Below are positions 15,333 to 22,656 of a DNA stretch of 22,752 nucleotides, piece by piece; the stretch's first letter is position 1; each line of letters starts with the position of its first letter. The notes under the pieces are model-generated. The model saw nothing but the letters and a program-made list of their open reading frames with translations, was not told the DNA's origin and made no database searches. A program made the position numbers and the translations under genes. Source of the DNA: an uncultured Gammaproteobacteria bacterium (GTDB taxonomy: Bacteria > Pseudomonadota > Gammaproteobacteria > GCA-002705445 > GCA-002716945); contig CAJWIW010000007.1 of the NCBI GenBank assembly GCA_913041865.1, positions 1 to 22,752 on the forward strand. Direction: 5' to 3'.

Positions 15333-15809
15333 TCAAAAAAAAGGATCAAAAGCCCACTGCAAAAGAGCCTGTCTCTGTTTTGCTCGGCAAGTAAAGTCCT
15401 TTATCTTACAATTTTTTTTTATAGCTCCAATATGTCTGGGACCAAAATTATACCACCTCATGATCTGTATCTGATCCATCTCCTTTACTCGTCTTCCTAG
15501 ATAAAATCTACAGTACCACTGAAACCAACCCAGCGGATCTTCTTTAAAAATCCAACCTTTCGAAATCCAGTGTGACATTGGTAGACCTGCCTTGACCTTG
15601 AAATAGTTAAGATTCACATCATAATTTTTATCGTTGATTTTAGCATTCTTAAACCAATATTTTGGATATTCGTCTACGTCACCTTTGAAATAGTGTCCAC
15701 CAAAGACTCCTGCTTCAAGCATCTCCTTTGGAGTTAGGTTTGGTTTAAATATTTTGTATGCATCAATTTGTACTGATGTTGTGTTAGCGCCTCTTTTAAT
15801 ATTCTGCAT
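15333..15809 (-). CDS. Uncharacterised aromatic-rich protein, 158 residues
   Basis: I cannot assign a function. The 158-residue protein is rich in Trp, Tyr and Phe: a GVFGGHYFKGDVDEYPKYW block near 34-52, SHWISKGWIFKEDPLGWFQ (79-97), then WYCRFYLGRRVKEMDQIQIMRW and a basic C-terminal stretch with two cysteines (CKIKDFTCRAKQRQALLQW). Dense G, P, W and H positions give it the look of a conserved soluble protein, but there is no signal peptide, membrane segment or motif I know. It starts 27 bases after tRNA-Asn on the same strand; a perfect TATAAT at 15835-15830 could be its own -10. It is the only gene in the window with a TGA stop. Not an obvious nuclease or regulator. Confidence 0.8.
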   Translation of the reverse strand: MQNIKRGANTTSVQIDAYKIFKPNLTPKEMLEAGVFGGHYFKGDVDEYPKYWFKNAKINDKNYDVNLNYFKVKAGLPMSHWISKGWIFKEDPLGWFQWYCRFYLGRRVKEMDQIQIMRWYNFGPRHIGAIKKNCKIKDFTCRAKQRQALLQWAFDPFF

Positions 15810-15836
15810 AATAATAAATAATTAATCGAATTATAA

Positions 15837-15909
15837 CTCCCCGGGACGGACTCGAACCGCCGACCTGGTGATTAACAGTCACTCGCTCTACCAACTGAGC
15901 TACCGGGGA
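15837..15909 (-). tRNA. tRNA-Asn (anticodon GTT)
   Basis: A 73-base cloverleaf: acceptor TCCCCGG/CCGGGGA, discriminator G, D-arm GCTC/GAGC, anticodon loop CTGTTAA in an AGTGA/TCACC stem (outermost pair A-C is mismatched), and T-arm GGCGG-TTCGAGT-CCGTC. CCA is not encoded. It lies between galU and the 158-residue gene on the same strand, with a good promoter just upstream. Confidence 0.97.
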
Positions 15910-15920
15910 ATAATTAAAGC

Positions 15921-15949
15921 ATAATAAACGAATATAGTTCTACCATCAA
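15921..15949 (-). promoter_or_regulatory. Putative sigma-70 promoter for tRNA-Asn
   Basis: On the minus strand, TTGATG (15949-15944; 4 of 6) and TATTAT (15926-15921; 5 of 6) are 17 bases apart, with the tRNA 5' end 12 bases after the -10. It fills the 47-base gap after galU. A GC-rich stringent discriminator is absent (GCTTTAA). Confidence 0.55.
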
Positions 15950-15956
15950 TAGAATA

Positions 15957-16832
15957 TTAGAAATCATTTTTTTTTATCATTTTCATAAAATCTTTTTTTA
16001 CATGAGGATGATCTTTTGCGTAACTCAAAGTCGCCTTCAAGAAACCCAATTTACTCCCACAGTCATAGCGGGTTCCATCAAATTCATAGGCTAGTACATC
16101 TTTGGTAGATGCAAGTTCATTTATTGCATCTGTTAATTGTACCTCATTTCCATGCCCAGGCTTTGTTTTCTTTAATATCTTGAAAATGTTTGGATCTAAA
16201 ATAAAACGGCCAACAACTCCCAGGTTGCTTTTAGCTTTATGTGGCTTAGGTTTCTCTACAATTGATGAAATTTCTGATACTTTACTACGTCTAGATTTAC
16301 AAGTTACTATACCATATTTACTCACATCCTTTTTTAAAACTCTTTCCACCGCAACGATAGAAGAAGTTGTGTCATTAAAAATTTTTATCATTGAAAATAA
16401 GCATCCTATTTTTGATTTTATAAGATCATCTGGAAACATTATTGCAAATGGTTCATTGTTAATAATTTTCTCAGTACATAAAATTGCATCTCCTACACCG
16501 GAAAGTTTTTTTTGCCTTACAAAAAAAAAGTTAATCTTATTACTTTGTAGAGCTTTTAAAGAATTTAAAAGATTTTTTTTACCTTTTTTTTCGAGCTCAT
16601 TCTCTAATTCCGGGGAACGATCAAAATAATCTATAACACTATTCTTATTTCTACTTATTACAAAAATTACATCTCGAATGCCTGCAGATATCGCTTCCTC
16701 TACTGCAAAATGTATTAGAGGTTTATCTATAATAGGGAACATCTCTTTAGGTATTGATTTACTTGCAGGAAGGAAACGTGTACCAAATCCTGCAACAGGT
16801 ATCACGACTTTTTTTATATTTTTCATGTGCAT
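15957..16832 (-). CDS. galU: UTP-glucose-1-phosphate uridylyltransferase
   Basis: GalU makes UDP-glucose from UTP and glucose-1-phosphate for envelope polysaccharide and glycolipid synthesis. It has 291 residues from the first ATG (16832), or 289 from a second ATG at 16826; neither has a clear Shine-Dalgarno. The nucleotide-binding signature IPVAGFGTRFLPASKSIPKEM (about 11-31, read in two parts) is intact. IDKPLIHFAVEEAI, the FPDDLI metal-binding region, SIVEKPKP, VVGRFIL, EVQLTDAI and the C-terminal YDCGSKLGFLKA are all present. At the usual GLGHAV position it reads GVGDAI, with Asp for His. It diverges from fdxA across just 32 bases, so their promoters overlap each other or the coding starts. 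Confidence 0.95.
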   Translation of the reverse strand: MHMKNIKKVVIPVAGFGTRFLPASKSIPKEMFPIIDKPLIHFAVEEAISAGIRDVIFVISRNKNSVIDYFDRSPELENELEKKGKKNLLNSLKALQSNKINFFFVRQKKLSGVGDAILCTEKIINNEPFAIMFPDDLIKSKIGCLFSMIKIFNDTTSSIVAVERVLKKDVSKYGIVTCKSRRSKVSEISSIVEKPKPHKAKSNLGVVGRFILDPNIFKILKKTKPGHGNEVQLTDAINELASTKDVLAYEFDGTRYDCGSKLGFLKATLSYAKDHPHVKKDFMKMIKKNDF

Positions 16833-16864
16833 TAAATCTACAATTGGTGCAAAATAGTATTCTA

Positions 16865-17191
16865 ATGGCCTATGTTATCACAGAAAACTGTATAAAGTGT
16901 AAATATACTGATTGCGTAGAAGTTTGCCCCGTTGATTGTTTTCATGAGGGACCAAACTTTCTTGTTATAAACCCTGAAGAATGTATTGATTGCAGTTTAT
17001 GTGAGCCTGAGTGTCCTATCGAAGCCATAGTCTCTGAGGACGATCTAGATGATAGTAATAAGGACTTTCTGGAAATAAATAGAAGATTATCTGAAAAGTG
17101 GCCTATTATCACAGAAATAAAAGAACCTCCTAGTGATGCTAAGGATTGGGAAGGAAAGCCAAACAAAAAAGAACTCATAGAAGAGGATTAG
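16865..17191 (+). CDS. fdxA: 7Fe ferredoxin ([3Fe-4S][4Fe-4S])
   Basis: A soluble electron carrier of 108 residues, the usual FdxA length. Its cysteines fit the Azotobacter ferredoxin I pattern: C9, C17 and C50 for the 3Fe-4S cluster; C21, C40, C43 and C46 for the 4Fe-4S cluster (CIDCSLCEPECP). C12 and C25 are extra cysteines also common in this family. The acidic C-terminal half (SEDDLDDSNKDF onward) is typical. The ATG at 16865 is chosen because MAYVITENCIKCKYTDC is the family start; the frame is open to 16754, but that stretch is antisense to galU and not ferredoxin-like. No Shine-Dalgarno is seen; TAGTAT ends 5 bases before the ATG. The 3' end is 3 bases from the convergent dnaB stop. The redox partner is not evident from the neighbours. 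Confidence 0.96.
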   Translation: MAYVITENCIKCKYTDCVEVCPVDCFHEGPNFLVINPEECIDCSLCEPECPIEAIVSEDDLDDSNKDFLEINRRLSEKWPIITEIKEPPSDAKDWEGKPNKKELIEED

Positions 17192-17194
17192 AGA

Positions 17195-18550
17195 TTATAG
17201 GACACCACCATCATATATCTGTGGTATGTAATCCTCAAATCTCGTGCAGTGTGGAACCCAAGTCAGCTTAACGACACCAATAGGACCATTCCGATGTTTC
17301 TCTACTCTAATTTCAGCTATCCCTTTCTGATCTGAATCTTCGTTATAAACTTCATCTCTATAAAGAAATATAATCATATCAGCATCTTGTTCTATCGAAC
17401 CCGATTCTCTTAAATCCGACAAGAATGGTCTCTTGTCTGTTCTTGCTTCAACACTCCTATTCAATTGAGATAATGCTATCACTGGGATATCTAACTCCTT
17501 TGCTAATGCTTTTAGTGACCGTGTTACTTCTGCAATCTCATTAACTCGATTTTCAGAATAGCGAGGGATAGACATCAACTGAAGATAGTCAACCATAATC
17601 ACATCGATACCAGAGCTTCGCTTCATACGCCTAGCTTTTGCCCTGAGTTCCATAGGTGAAATTGCCGCAGTATCATCAACATAAAAATCACAATCGTGCA
17701 TCATCTCTATAGCAGAAGTCACAGATCTTGTATCCTTAGGTGATGCTTCATAATCACCAGTTCTTATTTTTTGTTGTGAAACCGTACTTAATGAAGATAA
17801 CATTCTAAGCGCAATAGACTCTGACGACATTTCTAAACTGAAAAATCCAACTTTTTTCTTCTGATTGAAAACGATGTCTTGAGCAAGATTCATTGCAAAC
17901 GCAGTTTTTCCCATAGATGGTCTACCTGCTATTACGATTAAGTCAGATTTTTGAAGACCAGATAGAAGTTTATCTAATTCATTATATCCGGTGAGCAAAT
18001 AGTCTAATTCATCATTATTCTTCTTGAGATATATTTTATCAATATACGATTTGACAACTGGGCCAATTTTTTGCAAATCAAAATTAGTACTCGTTTTTCC
18101 AGCTATATTGAAAATATCTTGTTCAGCCTTATCTAGAACTTCTCTAACATCTCCCAAATCGGTCTGATTAGCGCTATTTATTGTTTTGGTGCTGATATTT
18201 ATTAACTCTCTCAAGATAGATTTTTCTTTTATAATATCTGCATATTGCGTAATGTGAGCATGAGTAGGCACAATTTTTGTAAGCTCTGCTAAATACTCTC
18301 TACCACCTATCCCATCCAACTTTCCCTTACTCTTAAGAGCCTCTTCTAGTACAAGTAAATCAACTACCTGTTCATTAGATGCTAGCTCATAAATTTCATT
18401 GAAAATTGTTCTATTTTTTACATCAAAGAAGTCGGTTGGTTGAAGTCTGTCAGAAATCTTTTCCCAAGATGTCGATTCCATTATCAGGGACCCTAGTAGT
18501 GCTTGCTCGGCTTCTATCGCTTTTGGTGTTGATGGGATTGAAGTTACCAT
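17195..18550 (-). CDS. dnaB: Replicative DNA helicase DnaB
   Basis: DnaB is the hexameric 5'-3' helicase at the replication fork. It has 451 residues (E. coli 471). The N-terminal domain contains PKAIEAEQALLGSL and a LAELTKIVPTHAH segment (88-99). A linker follows, then the RecA-like domain with Walker A at 209-217 (AGRPSMGKT), VGFFSLEMSSESIALRML, Walker B in VIMVDYLQLM, and LSDLRESGSIEQDADMI with HRNGPIG near the end. No intein interrupts the nucleotide-binding loop. There is no Shine-Dalgarno before the ATG; a TAGAAT hexamer 6 bases upstream may mark a leaderless start, although rplI lies only 41 bases upstream on the same strand and read-through is likely. Confidence 0.97.
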   Translation of the reverse strand: MVTSIPSTPKAIEAEQALLGSLIMESTSWEKISDRLQPTDFFDVKNRTIFNEIYELASNEQVVDLLVLEEALKSKGKLDGIGGREYLAELTKIVPTHAHITQYADIIKEKSILRELINISTKTINSANQTDLGDVREVLDKAEQDIFNIAGKTSTNFDLQKIGPVVKSYIDKIYLKKNNDELDYLLTGYNELDKLLSGLQKSDLIVIAGRPSMGKTAFAMNLAQDIVFNQKKKVGFFSLEMSSESIALRMLSSLSTVSQQKIRTGDYEASPKDTRSVTSAIEMMHDCDFYVDDTAAISPMELRAKARRMKRSSGIDVIMVDYLQLMSIPRYSENRVNEIAEVTRSLKALAKELDIPVIALSQLNRSVEARTDKRPFLSDLRESGSIEQDADMIIFLYRDEVYNEDSDQKGIAEIRVEKHRNGPIGVVKLTWVPHCTRFEDYIPQIYDGGVL

Positions 18551-18591
18551 CTGTATATTCTAGCTTAAAAAAATATTTTTTGTTTGGTAAC

Positions 18592-19077
18592 TTAGTCTTT
18601 ACTAGACGATTCTTCTGTGTTACCAGTCTTTACCACATTCAATTTGATTGGTATGGTAACCTTTACTTCTGGATGCAAGCTTACTGTTACTATATTGTTA
18701 TCAGATAGCTCTTTTATAGGTCCAAATGGCATATTTATATCTCTTTTTTGTACCTGCATTCCATCAGCTAAAAGTTTATCTAATATATTCTGTAGACTAA
18801 TAGAGCCAAATAATTTATTTTCCTCATGAATATTAACATCGAATACTAATTCATAGTTTTCATACTGCTTTTGGTTTTCTATTGCCTGATCCTTTAGCTC
18901 TTTTTCGATTTTGAGTAATTCTTGCTTCTTCTGTTCAACTATCGCAATATTTTCTTTGGTCATTGGAAGTGCAAACTTCATTGGGAAAAGAAAGTTCCTA
19001 GCATAACCTGCTTTGACGGACACTTCTTGACCGATATCTCCAAGTTTTTTTATTTTTTTAAGTAAAAGAACGTTCAT
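18592..19077 (-). CDS. rplI: 50S ribosomal protein L9
   Basis: L9 bridges the base of the L1 stalk and helps keep the reading frame. It has 161 residues (E. coli 149). The N-domain begins MNVLLLKKIKKLGDIGQEV and includes VKAGYARNFLFPMKFALP. A long connecting helix (about 40-75) and the C-domain (NKLFGSISLQNI; DINMPFGPIKELSDN) follow. The extra length is a Ser/Glu-rich C-terminal tail (TGNTEESSSKD). Its ATG shares TAATG with the rpsR stop. Confidence 0.96.
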   Translation of the reverse strand: MNVLLLKKIKKLGDIGQEVSVKAGYARNFLFPMKFALPMTKENIAIVEQKKQELLKIEKELKDQAIENQKQYENYELVFDVNIHEENKLFGSISLQNILDKLLADGMQVQKRDINMPFGPIKELSDNNIVTVSLHPEVKVTIPIKLNVVKTGNTEESSSKD

Positions 19078-19292
19078 TATTTTTTATGATTATCACAAAA
19101 AGGTAATAAAGCCACATATCTTGCGATCTTAATGGCTTTGTTGATTTGTCTTTGTTCTTTGGCAGTTGTGCCTGCAACTCTTCTTGGTGAAATTTTTCCT
19201 GATTCAGTGATAAACTTTCTCAAGATGCCTATATTTTTATAATCGATATCGACGAATTTTGTTGTTTTTTTATTGTCTTTAACTGTGCTCAT
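19077..19292 (-). CDS. rpsR: 30S ribosomal protein S18
   Basis: S18 pairs with S6 on the 30S platform. It has 71 residues (E. coli 75). The core is clear: DIDYKNIGILRKFITESGKISPRRVAGT (two blocks, about 15-42), then KEQRQINKAIKIARYVALLPFCD. The N-terminus differs from the common form: the basic RRRKFCRF-type segment is replaced by STVKDNKKTTKF, with fewer arginines and no cysteine. Both its start and its stop are in TAATG overlaps, with rpsF and rplI. There is no priB between rpsF and rpsR, unlike E. coli. Confidence 0.95.
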   Translation of the reverse strand: MSTVKDNKKTTKFVDIDYKNIGILRKFITESGKISPRRVAGTTAKEQRQINKAIKIARYVALLPFCDNHKK

Positions 19293-19639
19293 TAAGCAGT
19301 CCTCTCTTTAGATTGCATCATTATTGATGGTTCTGTTATGCTATCTGATTGCACAGTGAACAAATGGCGGATTATACTGTCGTTGAATTTGATTAGGTTA
19401 GATAATTCATCAAGAACTTCAGCTGTAGATTGGAAATTGAGTAAAATATATCTAGCTTTATTATTTTTATCAATCATGTAGGCCATTTTTATTACACCCC
19501 AATCTTCGTGACGATCGATGGAGCCACCCTTAGACTCGATAGTAGATTTATATTTATCAACTGTTGAAATAGTCTCGGCATCATCCTGATTCACATCAAA
19601 CATCAATAATAATTCGTAGTTTTTGTTAATATTGCTCAT
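19292..19639 (-). CDS. rpsF: 30S ribosomal protein S6
   Basis: S6 is a ferredoxin-fold protein that binds S18 and 16S rRNA. It has 115 residues (E. coli 131 or more, with an added tail). Visible: YELLLMFDVNQDD at the N-terminus, IDRHEDWGVIKMAYMIDKNNKARYILLNFQ (two strands, about 40-68), and IRHLFTVQSD near 90-100. The acidic, glutamylated tail of E. coli S6 is absent; here it ends in MQSKERTA. It lies 15 bases after rlmB, and no good Shine-Dalgarno is visible. Confidence 0.94.
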   Translation of the reverse strand: MSNINKNYELLLMFDVNQDDAETISTVDKYKSTIESKGGSIDRHEDWGVIKMAYMIDKNNKARYILLNFQSTAEVLDELSNLIKFNDSIIRHLFTVQSDSITEPSIMMQSKERTA

Positions 19640-19654
19640 TAAGCGGATATTACG

Positions 19655-20407
19655 TTAGTCAGAGGTATTTTTCAAGTGTTCCCTTAGTTGATATAAAGCT
19701 ACGCCTGTTGCTACCGATAAATTTAAACAATCGACACTTCCGTAGATGGGTATTTTGACTACGTAATCGCAATATTCCATAACAGATTTTCTTATACCCT
19801 CGTCTTCTGAGCCAACCACCAGCGCAAATCCATCTGGAAACTTACGTTTGCTATAAATATTCTCCGTACTAGAATCAGCTGTTCCGACGATTGGTATATT
19901 GGACTTTTTTAGTGTCTTCATGACTTGTATAATATTGTTACTCTCGAAAATTGTAATATTTTTACATCCTCCAGAAGCGACCTTCTGGACAGTTGGTGTC
20001 AGACCTACAGAATTTGTCTTTCGTTTAACTATCAATGATACGCCAGCAGCGTTAGCAGTTCTGATACATGCACCGAAATTATGAGGGTCTTGAACACTAT
20101 CTATTATCAAGATCATAGGTGTACTTGAAATTTGTAAAAACTTATCCATATCAAAAGGACTAATGGCAGATAAATTAGATGATTTTATAACCACACCCTG
20201 ATGGTTTGATGATTGACACATAATGGTTAGCTGATCTTTGTCAACGTGTGAAACTCTAATTTTTTTATTAAATGCTAGTTCTTCAATCTTTTTGACAAGT
20301 TTATTCTTTGTTTTCCTGGATATATAAATTTCTTTAATAAACTTAGTCGAGGATTCTAGTTCTGCAATACATGTATGGATACCGTAAATATAATAATTTT
20401 TATTCAT
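19655..20407 (-). CDS. rlmB: 23S rRNA (guanosine-2'-O)-methyltransferase, SpoU/TrmH family
   Basis: RlmB methylates the ribose of G2251 in 23S rRNA (E. coli numbering) using S-adenosylmethionine. It has 250 residues (E. coli 243). The N-terminal substrate-binding domain (1-75) begins YYIYGIHTCIAEL. The trefoil-knot SPOUT domain has motif 1 DSVQDPHNFGACIRTANAAG (with the catalytic-type Asn and Arg), motif 2 VVGSEDEGI, and motif 3 IPIYGSVDCLNLSVATG. In motif 3 the residue before LN is Cys, where Ser is usual. The start shares TAATG with the purA stop. The rnr gene that often precedes rlmB is missing here; purA is directly upstream. Confidence 0.94.
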   Translation of the reverse strand: MNKNYYIYGIHTCIAELESSTKFIKEIYISRKTKNKLVKKIEELAFNKKIRVSHVDKDQLTIMCQSSNHQGVVIKSSNLSAISPFDMDKFLQISSTPMILIIDSVQDPHNFGACIRTANAAGVSLIVKRKTNSVGLTPTVQKVASGGCKNITIFESNNIIQVMKTLKKSNIPIVGTADSSTENIYSKRKFPDGFALVVGSEDEGIRKSVMEYCDYVVKIPIYGSVDCLNLSVATGVALYQLREHLKNTSD

Positions 20408-21666
20408 TATTTAGCGAAGATATCATCTCTACTTATAACTTGTCTTCTATCAGGACCTGTTGAAATTATTGCTATTTTTGTTTCACAAATTTCCTCTATT
20501 TTTTCTATATATTTTTTTGCATTGAGAGGTAGATCATTAAAATTATTTATACCCACAGTTGGGCTCTCCCATCCATTCATCTCTATATATTTAACATTTG
20601 GAGTACTCATTGTTTGATAATTTATATCACCATAGTCAATACATATTTTAATCTTATCTAAATTATCAAGAACATCCAATTTTGTTAATGCTAGTCCATT
20701 GATTCTATTTAGTTCAACTGATTCTTTGAGTATTTTGCAATCCAGCCAGCCACATCGTCTATCTCTTCCAGTCGTGGCACCTTTCTCACCACCCCATTTT
20801 GCAATATTCCTTCCTATTTCATTATTTAGCTCTGATGGAAATGGTCCATGACCTACTCTAGTGGTGTATGCTTTTACAATACCTAATGAATAATCAAGGT
20901 TACTTACATTCAAACCAGATCCCGATAGTAAGCCCGCTAAAGTAGTATTGGAGGATGTGACATACGGATAAGTGCCATGATCTACATCAAGCATTGTCCC
21001 CTGTGCCCCCTCAAAGATACAATTTGAATTAGAAGATAGTTCATTTACTAGATGGGTGGTGTCACTCACTAAATCTTTCACTTTTTCGTATTCAACTCTC
21101 ATTTCATTCACTGCTTTTTCTATATCGATTTTATTTTGATGATAGTATTTATCGAGAATAAAATTATGATAAGACATTAAATCACTCGATTTACTCTCAA
21201 AAATATTAGACTCAAAATCAACTAACCTTATACCGCGCCTAGAGACTTTGTCTTCATAAGTTGGTCCAATGCCTCTACCAGTTGTGCCTATCGATTTTTC
21301 TGCCAGTGCTTGTTCTCTGGCAACATCTAAGGCAACATGAGTAGGTAATATTATATGACAGTTCTTACTTATGAATAGTTTTGTATCAATTTTAATTCCT
21401 GATTTTTTTAGGGATTCAATCTCTTGATTCAACGCACTCAAAGACACTACAACACCATTACCAATGATGGATTTGCAATTGTCGCGGAGGATACCAGATG
21501 GAATTAAATGAAGAATTGTAGTTACACCATTTATCACTAGAGTATGACCCGCATTATGCCCTCCTTGAAACCTGATGCAAGCATCAGCACGGTCAGAGAG
21601 AACATCTACTATCTTGCCCTTACCTTCATCACCCCAATGGGTTCCTACTAGAAATATATTAGACAT
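20407..21666 (-). CDS. purA: Adenylosuccinate synthetase
   Basis: PurA joins IMP and aspartate with GTP to make adenylosuccinate, the step before PurB. It has 419 residues from the ATG at 21666. Two ATGs at 21675 and 21672 are also in frame, but the GAGG Shine-Dalgarno lies 9 bases before 21666 and touches the first of them. The P-loop-like GTHWGDEGKGK is at 8-18, followed by QGGHNAGHT, the IMP loop IGTTGRGIGP, VTSSNT, the TTGRDRRCGWLD aspartate loop, and C-terminal STGPDRRQ. The 5' end overlaps hisZ by 8 bases and the 3' end overlaps rlmB at TAATG, so translation is coupled on both sides. Confidence 0.97.
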   Translation of the reverse strand: MSNIFLVGTHWGDEGKGKIVDVLSDRADACIRFQGGHNAGHTLVINGVTTILHLIPSGILRDNCKSIIGNGVVVSLSALNQEIESLKKSGIKIDTKLFISKNCHIILPTHVALDVAREQALAEKSIGTTGRGIGPTYEDKVSRRGIRLVDFESNIFESKSSDLMSYHNFILDKYYHQNKIDIEKAVNEMRVEYEKVKDLVSDTTHLVNELSSNSNCIFEGAQGTMLDVDHGTYPYVTSSNTTLAGLLSGSGLNVSNLDYSLGIVKAYTTRVGHGPFPSELNNEIGRNIAKWGGEKGATTGRDRRCGWLDCKILKESVELNRINGLALTKLDVLDNLDKIKICIDYGDINYQTMSTPNVKYIEMNGWESPTVGINNFNDLPLNAKKYIEKIEEICETKIAIISTGPDRRQVISRDDIFAK

Positions 21667-22651
21667 CGGCATCATCCTCTTTTATAAGAAAGAATAAGTC
21701 TTTCAAATCTAAACTAAAACCTGATGCAAGTCTTTTTTGCTTATCTCTCGTATATGCTGTGTATCTACCACCAGTAGCAATAGCCTTCCTAAAATTTGGT
21801 ACAAATACGGAAAAAGACAAATTAGTTTGATAGTCTAAATTATAAAGATTAGACATATCTATAATAATATCTATCGCTTTGTACTTTAATAGTAATTTAT
21901 CTGCAATATATTTAAGGTCAGATATAATGTTGTCATTGTCAAATTTAAATTTTTTAAGTATAAGCTTTATTTCATTAAGACATTTATAATCACCATTTAT
22001 TCTAATAAGCTCTACTAAAAATTCGATTTTGCTCTTCGAAATTTTAAGATCTGTCAAAAATATCCTTAGTTCATTAATGTTCTTTGAGTTAATCATTGTA
22101 ACAAGTTTCGATTTATCTTTATTATCAAGTGATAAAAGTGAAATAGATTTATTGATTATAGACACATCCCCAACTTCAACGACTAAGGATTTTTTTCTTG
22201 ATAACATAATAGTTTCAATCATGAGTGAGATTATCTCTATATCGTGACTTTTATTACTACATCCAAAAATTTCAGCCCCTACTTGGTAAGGATTTTTTCT
22301 ATCAAAACTACTGTTTGTAGATCTATAAATATCGCCCATGTAACTGAACCTAGAGATATTTGCTTTGCTAAATTGATAATCAATTTTTGCGATCTGTGGC
22401 GTAATATCAGATCTTAATCCTATTTTTTTCCCAGACTCTTTGTCTATGAATGCAATAGTCTGGTTATCAAGATCGCTTGAATTAAGACCAAGAAGATTAG
22501 GAAGGTTATCAACTATAGGTGGTATTACATGTATATATTTATTCTTATTAAAGATCTTTTTGACTTTAGCTCTAAGCTCATCAAAAGCCTCAGCATCTCC
22601 GGGCATAAAATACTCAATTCCGCCAGGTATAAAAAAATTTCTATCGCTCAT
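21659..22651 (-). CDS. hisZ: ATP phosphoribosyltransferase regulatory subunit
   Basis: HisZ is a HisRS-like protein without charging activity that activates the short form of HisG in the first step of histidine synthesis. It has 330 residues, shorter than HisRS because the C-terminal anticodon domain is absent. Visible: an N-terminal PGGIEYFMPGDAEAFDELR, class II motif 1 near VIPPIVDN, LRSDITPQIAKIDY (motif 2 region), YQVGAEIFGC, and a motif 3-like ATGGRYTAYT with ASGFSLDLKDL. The position between a YjeT-like gene and purA is a common gammaproteobacterial arrangement and separates it from true hisS. The middle (about 150-260) is Lys/Ile/Asn-rich and poorly conserved. hisG should be elsewhere in the genome. 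Confidence 0.93.
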   Translation of the reverse strand: MSDRNFFIPGGIEYFMPGDAEAFDELRAKVKKIFNKNKYIHVIPPIVDNLPNLLGLNSSDLDNQTIAFIDKESGKKIGLRSDITPQIAKIDYQFSKANISRFSYMGDIYRSTNSSFDRKNPYQVGAEIFGCSNKSHDIEIISLMIETIMLSRKKSLVVEVGDVSIINKSISLLSLDNKDKSKLVTMINSKNINELRIFLTDLKISKSKIEFLVELIRINGDYKCLNEIKLILKKFKFDNDNIISDLKYIADKLLLKYKAIDIIIDMSNLYNLDYQTNLSFSVFVPNFRKAIATGGRYTAYTRDKQKRLASGFSLDLKDLFFLIKEDDADV

Positions 22652-22656
22652 AGTAG

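Noticed and set aside
15317..15334. Inverted repeat GATTAAA-tatt-TTTAATC as a terminator between cutA and the convergent gene
   Set aside because: The stem is seven pairs with one G-C, and the following tract on the plus strand is A-rich, not T-rich; on the minus strand the T tract comes before the stem. It does not fit a Rho-independent terminator for either gene.
16102..16629. 175-codon open frame on the plus strand inside galU
   Set aside because: It is antisense to a clear GalU protein, has no SD, and its product is a hydrophobic, low-information sequence typical of a shadow frame in AT-rich DNA.
16754..16864. N-terminal extension of fdxA
   Set aside because: This stretch is the complement of the galU 5' end and does not resemble ferredoxin; the family start is the ATG at 16865.
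18566..18582. A/T palindrome between rplI and dnaB as a terminator
   Set aside because: It contains only A and T, so the stem would be very weak, and such runs are expected by chance at this composition.
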